Shown one piece after another: positions 12,641 through 25,441 of a DNA stretch of 64,000 nt (positions within the stretch are counted from its first letter, which is position 1; every line of letters starts with the position of its first letter). Below the pieces are notes generated by a model. It had not been told where the DNA came from and did no database searches. It saw nothing but the letters and a program-made list of their open reading frames with translations. This DNA is from Beaufortia kweichowensis (Eukaryota > Chordata > Actinopteri > Cypriniformes > Gastromyzontidae). The translations under genes were made by a program, and so were the position numbers. The stretch is from assembly GCA_019155185.1 (NCBI GenBank), contig CM032804.1, positions 14,727,822 through 14,791,821 of the forward strand, written 5' to 3'.

Positions 12641-13690
12641 GAGAATGTTTGTGGCTCGTGAGCCTGGTGTATTCACAGAGGTACCGTGCTTTCAGTCTCT
12701 TCACGAGAACTCCATCTCATCCATCCGGCACTGGAGCAGCATGAAAACAATAGCCGTGAGTCAGACCTGTCGTATATGTATAGCGTAAAATAAACACGTC
12801 ATAGCAACCGGGCTCTGAATGACACCTACAAGTACAGGTTTGGTGCCCAAGGTTATCCTATCGCTTATGTGTCAAAGATAAATGTGCTGTTGTGGAGACG
12901 CAGAAACAATGCAGATGCTAAACGGAACCCGTTTACCGTGTACAAAAGCAGTAAGAGCAGAGATCACCTGACACCCGATCTCAACCGAGCCTCCAGAGAG
13001 CCTTCACACTCTCCCCGAGGTGCGATAGAGAGGGAGAATTACTGCGATGAGACGGAGAGAGAGAAAAAACAAACATAAACAAAGGCCGCGGTCGCCAGGG
13101 AAAGACTCTGCCGTGCGCTTTGCTGGCGGACGCGGCACGACCTTGAACTGGCAGGTCCAGACTTGCCTTTCAATGCTGGGTGGGAGAAGCATCAAGCCGA
13201 TTGCAGGACTTGGCCACACTCAATGAAACGAAAAAATGCCTACTTTAAGCAAACAAGAGCATAGTAAGCTCTTTTCACCCCGCTCCGTTTATTTCATCCA
13301 TTTATTTATTTATTCCTCCCCCTCGTTGGCTTCCAGCGCACGGCCTCTCGGGGGTCTTTAACGCTACTCTTGGAAGATACTCTTTTTTATCCCTAAAAAC
13401 TTTAATTTGATTTCTTTATTTCTTTGTTTGTTTCCCAGTGAAGCAAAGCGTTTAAAACGATGCTGCTTTACATATCTTAGGCGCTGCCTTCAATAGGTAA
13501 ACTACCGTCCTGACAAAAACCTGATAAAAGAGCTCAATGCTGGATCCAAAGTGGGACCCCCTCACAGATCAGCCCCGCCAGGACTTTTTCTGCTTAAACA
13601 CACTCGCAGTTGTCCACCCACAGCAATGGCACCGCCGTTTGTTGCTGCATCTCCCATTTAATGACTTGATTGGAACAGATGGACGATGAA
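12641..13690. promoter_or_regulatory. GC-richer block, candidate regulatory region or non-coding transcript
   Basis: A compositional island of about 1 kb, CpG-rich at 13080-13220, holds only short overlapping frames on both strands and no family signature. A half X-box (ATAGCAAC) is at 12801-12808. It could be a promoter, an enhancer or the first exon of an unannotated RNA. Confidence 0.25.
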
Positions 13691-15340
13691 GAGAAACACA
13701 GAGTTCTATAGTAAATTCCCACAGTCCTGTCCTTTCTAATCAACACTTTTGTTTCTTTAAGAAAGTGAAGTGTGTCATTTCTGCACTACTAGTGGCACTA
13801 AATGGAATTGCAGTCTGATTGTTTTCATACGTCCATCAATACTTATTTTTCTTTAATGTGTAATATGTATATTACACATTAATATGTAAAGTAATGCTTT
13901 TAATGTACCTAAAATGTTGTATATTTTGTGAACATACGCATTACACAACAGGAACCACTGCTTGAAATACAATATCCCACAATGCAATGTGCTTGACTTG
14001 AATATCCTGGCTCATGACTCATTATTTTTATATAAAGCCAATGTGTTAACAGTCAAATTAAATAGTTTATATTTAATACAAAAATGAAGCAAATAATATA
14101 GTCCTTGGAAACACAGTTTTGTAATATAGTCAAAATAATCATATTTATTGTCAAGAATAACTGAAATCTACTTGTTAAAACACATATAAATGTTTCATAC
14201 ACCAAAATAGGTTTCAAAATAGTCTTATACAATTAATTAAACATCTAAACGTGCATTGCCAATTCTGTCAAAGATTCACATTTTTGTGGTTTACACATAA
14301 ACAATAACGGTATCGTTTTCAAAAACGTACTCTTTGAAACCTGTTTAAAAACATTTTTTGTTTTCTGGCCCTCAAAATGCAGTTTTTATGTAAATGAACA
14401 GCCAAAACAGTGTTCATATAGTTGAAACTTGATGTGTAAACAAATTTTTCCTTAATTTCCACACTAGTCCAAGCTGGTGTAGCTACTGTATATGATCAGT
14501 ATGGTCTTACTGGTGAAGGTTACAAAGCAAAAAACAGATCCAAAAGATTGTTTTCGACAGGAAATGTGTTGGAATCCATGCAGTTAAAGAGTGAATCAGC
14601 AGCTCAACAGAGCGTTAGCCAAACCGTTGAACGCTCATTGAACGTATGTGTGAATTAGCATGCAGACGGGTCACATGACCGACTGTGGTAGATCTGATTT
14701 GTGTTGGTTATTATCATGGTTAATGGATGAGCTGAAGGTCCATGAAATTTATGACACTCATTAGCTCAGCATCACTCCCGGTCCTTCTTTTACAGCAAGG
14801 CGTGGGAGGTACCGGCGTGTTTGCGTGGGGTGATCTTTAGCCCCTGCCCTGGGATCAGACAAACACTTATTAACTGAGAGGAATGCAAACAAGCCAAGAC
14901 TTTAAAGCTGAAACACTGGAGGAAGAGGAAGAATCTACCCCCCATCTACACACACACAGACCTCATACATAACAAAATTAGCCATGCAGAGAATCAGCTA
15001 GAACTTTCTAGAATCTCCCTGAGGGTGCCAACAGCAGAACACTGTGACCTTGTGGAGCCAGTAGTGTGTTTCCTGTAGATACTGATGTTTGAGTTATGTA
15101 GATTTACTGTATCAGTTCATATCTTGACGATTTGGAAATATGTGAATTTAACAGTGATTAAGTTTGCTTGACAAAACCCCTGATCCAAATTAGTGCGCCT
15201 TTGTAGTATTTAACAAAGCAAACATACAGTTGTCCCTCATTGGAAAAAAATCCTTATAAAGACAGACACAGCGGGTGCAGAGATCAGTGGATCCGGCAGT
15301 GTCATCCTGGTCCGGGGCATGAGAGGTGGTGTCCTGCGGC
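13691..15340. other. Intergenic DNA, no gene seen
   Basis: AT-rich sequence with no coding frame and no repeat that I could delimit. Confidence 0.5.
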
Positions 15341-15342
15341 TT

Positions 15343-15434
15343 TATTCTATTCTATTCTATTCTATTCTATTCTATTCTATTCTATTCTATTCTATTCTAT
15401 TCTATTCTATTCTATTCTATTCTATTCTATTCTA
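15343..15434 (+). repeat. (TTCTA)n microsatellite
   Basis: About 18 essentially perfect tandem copies of the pentamer TTCTA. The array keeps one frame open (repeating FYSIL) purely because its period avoids stops; it is not a coding sequence. Confidence 0.97.
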
Positions 15435-15542
15435 CAACTAGTATTAAAAAGCACCCTTCTAAACTTAAACACCTGCCTGCATGGCAACACCATTGCACCT
15501 GCCCTCTGTACACAACCTCCTAGCCAGGGTTTTATCAAACAT

Positions 15543-15875
15543 TAAAGGGATAGTTCACCCCAAAATAAAAATGATGTCATAATTTGTTCACCTTTATGTC
15601 ATTCAAACCCTGATTCTTTGATTCTTTCTTTTGTGGAACAAAAAAAAGAGATTTTGCAAATCGCTGGTTACCGGCACCCATTGACTTCCATTGTACCTTG
15701 TGTCCATACTATGAAAGTGAATGAGTGCCGGTAACCAGCGCTTTGCAAAATATCTTATTCTGTGTTCTGCTGAAGCAAGAAAGTCTTTTTTGGGTTTGAC
15801 ATGACATGAGGGTGAGGAAATAATAAAATAATTATTGTAATAATAATTTATATTTTTGGGAGAACTGTCCCTTTT
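15543..15875. mobile_element. Non-autonomous DNA transposon (MITE) with terminal inverted repeats
   Basis: The left end reads AAAGGGATAGTTCACCC and the right end is its imperfect inverse, GAACTGTCCCTTTTA. There is an internal imperfect hairpin (GCTGGTTACCGGCACCCATT ... GAGTGCCGGTAACCAGC at about 15663-15740) and no coding capacity. It belongs to the same family as the element at 23313-23631 and is a widespread teleost repeat type. Confidence 0.8.
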
Positions 15876-18600
15876 AGACAAGGCTTAGATTAAGCCAGGA
15901 ATAGATAGGTCTTAGTTAAATAAAGATATTTAAGTATTTTTAACATGTGATTAAGAAAAACATTTCCGATGTGCTTCTTGAGAAAAAAATAAAGGCACAG
16001 CTATTACAGCATTGTTTTCAGTTAAGACCATTTTAGTCTGGGACAAGACATAAGGCTTGTCTGTTAATCCTGGCCTATATCTCTATAAATATATCTCTAT
16101 CTCTTAAACTATAACTTCTCATGGCTTAAAAAGATTTCCAGATATGCATTTATATAGCTCCAGATATGCATTTATTCACTGATGATTAGGGAATATAAAC
16201 ATGGTAGAATATGTTTAGAAGTTAATAACCAATAAGTCACATTTGTAATACAATTGAATACAGAAATATACTTCTGCCTTAAAGGATACAAATTGCTCAT
16301 GCATAAATCCTTCAAACTTTCTTTTTGGTCAAGTAATGTGCATAGGGTGTAAAACCTTATACTGTTTAAAAGACTTTCAGTGTGCCATTGAAAGATTTAG
16401 CTTTTCTTTGTGTTTGATTAAAAATACTTGCTGTCCCTGAGATTGGACTGGGCATAACTATTAGCATACAATAGCAGACAGCGAGACTCTAGAAACTTCT
16501 GTTAGCAGTGGGTGGATGGCTAGGAAGGCTATGTGTGTTGGTGTAAGACATGACAGCTGTGAATGAAGGTGTTTGGGGTGAACAGATTACTGCTGAATGA
16601 GTCTGTGATGCTGTAAAGGTAAAGAGTTTGACACCAGCGTGGCTTTGTTTGCTAATAGTTCAATGGTTTTAGCTTGTTCTGCATTACAGACCTGTTTGCA
16701 CAGAACCCTTACACGGCATTGAGAGGTGTTTGGGGATTTAGGAGTTTCCTTTGTAGTTTATGTAGGTTTAATGATATACCAGGAGCTACAATGCATATTA
16801 CAATAGAAATAAACAAGCGGTACTAGACTTCCACATTTATGCTTAAAACCTATTGTGCAAATAACAAAAATAAAAAAATTTATATTTAGGTTGGATCTTT
16901 TAATATGAAGTTCAATCTGTTAAAGTAATAGTCCTATAGTAGTCCTCATCACTGGGCTTTGCAAACCAGTGCACCAGAAAACAGCTCTGCTGATTTTAAA
17001 TAGATTCAGTGTATTAAAAAGCGGATTAAGAAGTCAAATACTCTGCAAGACTTTCACACCTCCCGAGACTGTGGAGTTAAACATTCCTGAATAGGATGTG
17101 GAGAATCACACACAAAGCTTCTACGTCACTTTTGGATCAGCAGAGGGGTCGTTTGACGTAACTGACCACAAATCTGTCACCCATTCAAGCTGTGTACTGT
17201 ATAATAAACAATAGAATATTTAAGTGTCTTCACAATTCCCATTCCAAGACTATTTTAGGAGTATTTCTAAAAAGTTTGTTTTGTAAAGGTATTTAGACTT
17301 TGGAAAGAAAGGGATCAGGAGGCATAAATTAATGGAAACAAAGACCTAAAGTCATTTCTTTGTAAGGGATTACAGTTACAAGTTACAGTTACAAGGTAAG
17401 TGAGCATCAATTTGCAGTTAATTACGTCATTTCATAATATAATAAACTTTTTTTATTTTATTAAACAAATGGATTGTTTTACAATAATATGATGACCTAA
17501 TGCATACTAATGTTTGTGTTATTGTTTTCTCACAAGTTATGTCACTCCCTAAAAGTTAAAAGGTTAAGGAACTTATTTGATAATACTTAAGGAACTTATT
17601 TTACTATTAAAGTATTTTGCATTATAATATTATAATAAAAGTGAAAATTACAATTCTGAGATGAAAATGTATGCAGTATATTAAAGAGATGCATCATCAA
17701 AGAAACTCTTGTTGTAAAGTATGTCTGCAGATCATGTCCTGCGCCATGCATTTCTCTGCATGGGTGGCCTCATTTGGTCGAAAGAGACACCACTGTCAAC
17801 TTAAGACGTTTGTTACCATGGCAATGGGTAGGACATGGGAAGCTATCTGGCTTACTGGAAATGTGGTTTATTGTTGACTTTTAAGAAGGGGGTGGGAGTG
17901 AGTGGGGATGTGGGAGGAGCTGATAGTATGGTTGTAGTGGTAGTGTGTTGGCTTGTAAGGTTCATTTATTAGACATGTGTCTGTCTTGTGTTTGGGGTCA
18001 GGTGGCTAAGCTTTCTGACCATTCCGCTCAAACAATACAGAGCCGGATGTGTGATACGATGAAACAAGCATTACAGTTTACACCTTTCACCTGATACCCC
18101 CGATAACAGCTCAGTAGACCTGTCTGTAAGATAACGAACAGAGACAGTGTCCAAACTGAAAGAACTTTAAAAATGTCATTTGCATTTGCAATCGTCACAC
18201 TAAACATTGAAGGTCAAGTGCATTGCATTATGGGATGCAGAATAGTGAGCAGTTTGCTCTGTTGTGTACTGCACATGTTGGTAGCTGGCAAGTATCCAGG
18301 TATTCGATACATATTATGGACTTACTATGCCCTAAAAACATTACAATCTTTAACATTGACTGAGTAAGGACATGTCAAAGATTATAATCATAATGAAATT
18401 AATGAATAAAATCAAAATTCAATACTCCTAATTTCAAAATTACATAATGAAACTTTGGCCCATTTCTTACAGGCCATATCAGGGCTAAATGTGCTGCATG
18501 CATCGTGTATTTGTCCATTGTATGACAGGCTACAGCGCACAGATAATCCTCTGCTGCCATCTGCTGGTAATGTCTTTGCATTACACATGAACTCTTTGAG
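15876..18600. other. Intergenic DNA upstream of tsen54, no gene seen
   Basis: No frame has convincing coding features. Moderately GC-richer patches at about 16480-16760 and 17670-18130 could be conserved elements, but this rests on composition alone. Confidence 0.4.
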
Positions 18601-18636
18601 CATTAGGACCCTGAACACACAGAGGCGGCCGTAAAA

Positions 18637-21600
18637 ATGGCAGACAGCGACTCGTCTGCAGATGCTCACAAACACAAGGGCTTTCAGGAGTTTCTCAGGT
18701 AAACCGCCTCAATTTATTCATTTAATTGCGCGCATTTGAATGGTCAGTAATGTAACAACTTTTTGGGTTTGTTTGTACAAATATATATTTGTTGTTATAG
18801 CAACACAATGCGGCGCGTGCCAGAAACTTTATAAGACGAATAACAGCTCACAGCATGATATCAGACTCGCACAGATCTTTAAATATATTATATTTCTATT
18901 TTGCTTTTAATTCATCACTTGATGCCATTACTTTCGCTTTCACTCTTAATGTTCAGTGGCTGTGTGAGTCCATATGACAGGCAGTGCAGAACAGTTTTAC
19001 AACGCCCAAATATGTCATTAAAAAAATGTGGTCAAAAACATTTTCTGTGGATTTAGGAAAAACAATATAAATGTATAATATGTAATATAATATACTTCAC
19101 TGATACAAATATTGACACCGATAGGTCAGATACCCACGTGACGTCTCTCTCGAAGTTTTAAAAGCCTCTTTATGATAAAAACTAGCCGTTGGCTAAATTC
19201 GCTACAAGGCATGAAATGGAAACTTTCATGTTAAAATTGTAAATCGTTTTTCAAATAAATTTTTCATATTAATTGATCAAAATCATGAGATCATTTTTCA
19301 GGCTGTTTTCAGAGTTGTCACGTTCATAACAGATCATGTTATTACAGACAATGTTGTAATGTCCATAACGCTGTTATCGCTTATCTAACAAATATGAGCC
19401 AAACATTTGTGGATGTGGACTGTAATGACAAATTGGTCAATGAATTGTGACCACAATATCCAAACATCACAAACATGACACATACATTGACAATCTGAGA
19501 TCAGATGTCGAATACTGTATAATACTGTGCAATTTTTATTTATTAAATCAATGTTTTTTCTTGCAGTCCATCAGAATTGTTCCAGGGAAGATCTCGAAGC
19601 CATAAGATACCAGTGAAGGGTCAAAAAGACTTTCTTCCCAATGATTCAGAGCATCAGAGGAGTCGACTGCAGCAGAGTCTGGATGAACACTGGATGCTGC
19701 TGCAGGAGGAGAGAGTCGAGAGACTGTCAGTCACATTAACACATCGCCATAACACACGCTTGTGTTTTTATACTGTAATAACACAGTAAAGCTGCACTAG
19801 TTTGGGTTGAAGATCAGTTTAAATGCTACGATTTGATTCAGCCATCTAGGCTGAATAATCATAATAAGCACGTACATAAATGTAAGGATCTTGTCTTTAT
19901 GTTTTTATGCGAATAGTGGGAATCTTGTGAAAGCTGTGTGGATCCCTGAAGATAGACTTGTGGAACTGCAGTCACCGGCAGTGAGTGAATATCCAACATC
20001 ATCTTACATCTGCTCATAGTCACATCTTTGTGTTAATGTGTTTTTTTTGTTTTTTTTTGCAGGGAAAGTTTTGGCACACAATGGGTTTTTCAGATGGAGG
20101 AAAGCAGTATCTGAATGCTGAAGAGGCTCTCTACCTCATGGAGTGTGTGAGTGGAAATCTTTCATATTCTCAGTAAAGGCCAAGCAGTGTGACTGTATGT
20201 ACTGGTGACAGTAGAAATGTTATCAGACACCTAAAGGAAAGGTCTTTCTTTTCTATCTGTTCCGTATGTGTTGTGCTGGATTCAGGGCAATGTGCAGGTC
20301 TTCTACCGTGATCTTCCCCTGTCCATCCAGGAGGGATATGAACGATTTCTCTCTCCTGAAACTCTGACTCTTCATCAGTATCAGGTTAGTCATAGTCATC
20401 ATCTGTCTGTGTCCTGAATACGATTTCTAAAAGGTACATTTACATTTTCCTAAAAGAAACTAAAGCTATTTCGATAAATGCTTAAAATTATTTATAAGAC
20501 TAGAAAGATCTTTTCGTTTAAAACAGAGGAACTTAATAAACACCAATAAGTGTCAGTGTAAGGTCCAACCAAACAAACACAAATAAAACATTCAGAAGTG
20601 TTATTTATCATCCTTGATGTAGGTTTATGGACATTTGAAAAGGCTTGGATATGTTGTGAACAGATTTGACCCCAGGTAATGACCATGGTACTCTCAGTAC
20701 ATCATTTTTGTTTGCGTGCGTGTGCGTAAAGTTAGAAGAATTATTTCTATGTTACTTTTATCTTGATTGTCATCTTTCACACAGTTCAGTCCCATCTGAA
20801 TATGAGAGGCAGCTGAATCTGCCAGCTTCAGTAGACAGACAGAGAAAACCAGTGAAGAGGAAACGCAGTCGGAGTCCTGTCTCCAGGTACACACAGTCCA
20901 TAACAGTCCTCATTAATTAAAAAACATGAAAATGACTATTTTATGTTCTTTAAAGATTCGTCTCTTTTCCATTTGTTAAGTATTATTGCTTCTGGTTTGT
21001 GTATTTGAATTCACAGAAATTCTACTGAGTGTGTTGCTTCTCAAAAACATGTGTTATTTTTACATCACATCTGCAACACATGTAGATTTACATTTTTTAA
21101 TCCAAATGGATTACTCATGTATGGAAATTTTTTATGTCTTTAGTAAAATATAAATAGATGATTGTTGGTAATAGAGTTGATATTTCAGTTTTGACTGAAA
21201 ATGATCTCTGCTTTAATCATTATGTCCTTAGTGACAAAAAGGGCTGCAAAATTATCCAAATCTAACGCTGTTAGATTTGTTTTTCATGTACAGCAACCCA
21301 ACATCATGGCTGTTCAGTTTCAGAAGTTGTAATGATGCTTTTTTTTCATATAGAACATTTTGTAAAAAATTTTTATTACAATTTCTGTAGATTTTGCTAA
21401 CTAAACCATTATTAATTTGCATGTCATACACTGCATTATTGACCAAGTTAACATGCATTGCATTTTCCCTCAATATCGTGCAGTCCTACTAATAAACACA
21501 GCACGTCACCGGATAAAACAACAGCTGAGGACCAAAGTAAAGAGCAACTTAAATCCACTGAATCAATGACAGATAAAACAACTTCAAGTCAGCCTCAGAA

Positions 21601-23961
21601 GGAGCTCATGGAGTCACTTCCATCTCTAGAAGACACTGCAGAAAGGACATGGTGGACAGAAGACGCTGTCCAACCTGCACCTGCACAATCTCAGAGCACA
21701 GCTCCTCGCTGGGACTTCAGCGAGATCTCTTTTCCAGACCTGGGCTCACGCAGGCGTCGTTCGGTCTGTCTGGCGTCTCCAGACCCGAGCTTGCTTCCTG
21801 GAGCTCTGGAGGTGAGTGGCCGTGACGTGACTTCATGGCTGAGCAGACTTAATATGAAGAAAGACAGGCTGTCACGGCGAGAAAGGGAGCGGCAGAGAGA
21901 TCGAGATCGATACCACAGGGATATAAACAGCGACCCAAAGGTGCGGGACTGCAGGAACTGGGCGGAGTATATAGAGCTGCTGGAGGAGAGGAGGAGACAT
22001 CAGCGGAGACAGAGACCCGCCCACCTGTGGGAGAGAGAGGTGACACCTCTCATTCAACCTGGCCAGAGCTCATCACACCGTAAGAGACTGTAAAGTAATA
22101 CTTTTCATGATAAATATTATATATAAAAATGTCATGATGAGTATTTGAATATTTCAGCTACATCAGCTACTGTTTCAGTTTAAGATATGTTAATAATCCA
22201 GTAACGCCTCCAAAAAAACACAATGCAAAGAACACACATACATTTTAGACGTTTTAATCTTAATGCCTTTAAATCTTCTGGCGCAGGTGAAGTGCTGGAG
22301 CAGATCAACATTATCAAGTCCTCAAACTGGACTAAGGGAGTTTCCAGGTATATATAACCCTCACTCATATCATTCACTGTCCTGTCATATTGATTAATGT
22401 AATTCATTTTTGACAGAGTAGCCTGCTGGTTTGACTTCTCTCTCACTATCGTCAGTCAAAGAAGATTTTCATTAAACTCAGTTCATTCTGGTATCTGTTT
22501 TCTCAGATCACCCCTGCCCGACTGGTGGAAGATTAGCTTTGATGTTTACCAGCCGGACACGGTGGCCGAGTTTAAAAAGAGTCATCCTGGAAAGCCTTAC
22601 AGCCGCATGTGTGTGTGCAGGTAAACACACAGACACAATACCTTCATGAAGACATGCTTTATGATGCGCACAATCACTGTTTGTTTTGTTTGTTTGCTTT
22701 GAAACCTGCTGCATTGCAGGCAAAGTATAAGTATTTGTTCATTTTACTTTAGTGAATACCTTTTTTCACGGCATGAAAATACAACACAGCTTTACAAATT
22801 CAGTAATCACTACAAAAGGGTAAAAATTAATTGACTGTAATTATTTTATTGGCTTGTCACAATACTGATATTTGAAATATTAATGCCTAAATGATTCTAA
22901 ACCCGTATTGCCCAAAACAAATTTATCTCGAAAGGGACAAATAAAGTAATAAAGTAAAAGTAAAGTAAATAAACCATTGTGTTTATAAGCGATAATCATT
23001 TTAATTTAAGTTTTTAGCATGATTTAGGTTTTTGGAAATAGTAGCAACAGTATGATAAAAACATTGATGTATTTTATTATTAATGATAATTTTATTAAGC
23101 AGTTATTTAAAAAACATTACATTGTTAACAGTAGGCTGTAGCAATTTGGCACGTGTTTAATGAAATTATAAAATGGCTTTTAACTCATTCAATCGGAATC
23201 TAGGGTCAAAAATATCTGTTTCATAAAACTGATTTAAGTATGTTACTTATACAAATAAAGGTGCTTCATGATGCCATAAAAGAACCATTTTTGACTGTTC
23301 CATAAAAACCTTTAAAGGGATAGCTCACCCAAAAATGAAAATTTTATCATAATTTACTCTCCCTCCAATTGTTCCAAACCTGGATTAATTTATTTGTAAT
23401 ACTGAACACAAGGGAAGATATTTCAATAGAATGGGTCCCCATTGACTTTCATAGTAGGAAAAACCTTTTTTCCAGTCAATTACAGTCAATGGTGACCCAA
23501 AATGGCTTAGTTACTAACTTTCATTAAAATATCTTCATTAGTGTTCAGTGTTACAAAGAAATTTATACAAGTTTGGAACAGTTGGAGGGTGTGTAAATAA
23601 TGATACAATTTTTATTTAAACTATCCCTTTAAAATCCAAAGAAACTTTCTGTTTCACAAAGAATTCTTTGTTGTGGGAAAATGTTCTTTAGGCTATAAAA
23701 ATAAGAAAGAAATCGTTCTTTTACAATCCTTTGACAGAAAGATTGTTGTGTAAATCAGAAATAGTTCTTCAATGACATCACTATGAAGCCTGACTTGTTT
23801 CATCCTGTCACAGTTTTGACGGTCCTGTGCCTGATCTGCGTGTCATCAAGCAGTTGTCCTTCCAAAGTGGAGATGTCCCAGTGACTTTTGCAGTGGTGGA
23901 TCATGGAGACATCTCCTTTTACTGCTTCAAGAACTTCAGATTGCCCACTGATGTCTATTAA
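18637..23961 (+). CDS. tsen54: tRNA-splicing endonuclease subunit Sen54
   Basis: Structural subunit of the nuclear TSEN complex, which cuts introns out of pre-tRNAs; it supports the catalytic subunits. Eleven exons join in consistent phase: 18637-18698, 19567-19725, 19917-19980, 20063-20146, 20286-20384, 20623-20675, 20785-20886, 21484-22079, 22287-22347, 22507-22620 and 23814-23961, giving 513 residues (human 526). Signatures are QKDFLPNDSEHQRSRLQQ, GKFWHTMGFSDGGKQYLNAE, PLSIQEGYERFL, VYGHLKRLGYVVNRF, SSVPSEYERQLNL, then RREREROR-like basic repeats, HPGKPYSRMCVCSFDGPVPD and FAVVDHGDISFY at the end. The basic, low-complexity middle is all in the large eighth exon. The start lies in AAAAATGG just after a GC-rich promoter stretch. 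Intron 10 holds a nested MITE. Confidence 0.95.
23262..23800. repeat. Older dispersed repeat split by a MITE, in tsen54 intron 10
   Basis: The flanks 23262-23312 and 23634-23800 together form one element of the 'agaacc ... ggttctt' family. Related copies lie at 28003-28180 and 59945-60135. A younger MITE (23313-23631) interrupts it, which dates the two insertions relative to each other. Confidence 0.6.
23313..23631. mobile_element. MITE with terminal inverted repeats, in tsen54 intron 10
   Basis: The left end TTTAAAGGGATAG (from 23311) and the right end CTATCCCTTTAAA (to 23633) are perfect inverses. The inside is non-coding and has the same layout as the element at 15543-15875. The flanks allow a TTAA-type target duplication, but the palindromic ends leave the exact boundary ambiguous. 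Confidence 0.8.
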
Positions 23962-25283
23962 AGCAATAGCAATATTAGGTGCATTTCAGATAAATTGTAT
24001 CCAATTACATAAATTGTGCATCTCAGGGTATTAGATTTGATTTTATTAAAAGAGGGAAATGAATTGTGCCATGCTTCATTTATACTGTACCATTACACAT
24101 CAGCAGTTTATGCCAATAATACAAACACAAGCATGTGTTTGGATAGAGAATTTCAGCCTGGTTTGATCACCTTTATAGCTTTATTTCTGTCATTTATATT
24201 CAAATGAAATATGATGTCTATGTGATTATTGGGCACTGCCTCGCTGGTTATTTGGTGTTTCTCTGCACTTATATATGCATTTGTATTTATAATTATATGC
24301 CTTTGAAAACCTATACTGAGTCAACAAATATAATGGTTTTCAGTGTTCAAGTAGTTGTATGTGATAAATAATGTTTACACAATACAAACAACTACATCAA
24401 TACTGTCAATGTAATTAAATGCTGTTTGTCAGAGGAAGCAGGCAATGGAAGAGTAAATATATTCATGAGATATATATCAGTCATTTTATAATGAAAATAT
24501 TGTTTGAAGTAATCAATAAACTGACCTTATGTGTCTTTGCGCAAAAGTTCAGATTTTAAATACATGTTGATTTTCTTAAAAACTTGGAACTTTTTCTCAA
24601 TATCCAGATTATTATATCCAGAGGATTCTGTTAAAATATTACAATATTTTCCAGTTTTCCAAATACACAAAAGGTTTTACTATAGGATAAGGATTAAAGG
24701 TTTTACTATAGGATAAGGATTAAAGGTTTGGTGATTAACTATTAAGTGATGATCTAGACAGATGGGTGTAGTTTTAGTGACACCATTTCTAACACAAAAC
24801 TGCAGTATAGATAAGGAGGTGTGTAGATTTGTTTATCTTACTTCTGGTGCTGTTCGTACTATTTGTTTCTTACACTTTTCATGGCCAAAACTTTCAGAAC
24901 CAGCATACAGATTTCTCATAAAATCATGCAGATGTAATACAGTTATTTGCAGTCAAACAGAAGCTTGTGAATGGTTTATCATTTCATTTGCAATTTTTCT
25001 GGTATTAATAAATTACCACTGAGTGTAAATCATAAAAGAAAATTTCTGTTAGCGTGTCATTTGAAATGAGGCAATACAAAATATTTTAAAATGTAGAACT
25101 CAAAGGAATGCAAGTGTGTAAAGGCAAATTGTTTTAAAAGCAAACATCAAAAAAGCTTTACAAAGGCCATCATGAGGCAATAAGAAGAAGAGTTTTTTTT
25201 TAATTAACAACTTTTTTTAGTCTTTCATATTTGGCAAATAAATTGCTGACATAAAGGAATGATGTCATTTTAATTTTCTTTCA
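23962..25283. other. tsen54 3'UTR and spacer; left arm of a tandem duplication
   Basis: No gene is seen. The part from about 24760 to 25060 aligns by eye with about 30490-30780, upstream of the second channel copy, so it belongs to the duplicated unit. A 30-base near-perfect direct repeat (ggttttactataggataagg, twice) lies at about 24671-24727. Confidence 0.55.
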
Positions 25284-25441
25284 CACAGTTTATTGTAGTA
25301 AAACTAAAAGCACAAGAGGAGGTGGAGCATATGTTTCAGTCACAGGGGATATATATGAGCATCTGACAGAAACCTGCATGTTCAAGACTGCCACAGAAAG
25401 ATCACTTTAAAACACACTTTGGATTCTTTCAACTATTTGCC

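Noticed and set aside
15240..15545. 101-codon plus-strand frame with repeated FYSIL
   Set aside because: It is produced by the (TTCTA)n array, whose five-base period contains no stop in this frame; there is no real protein.
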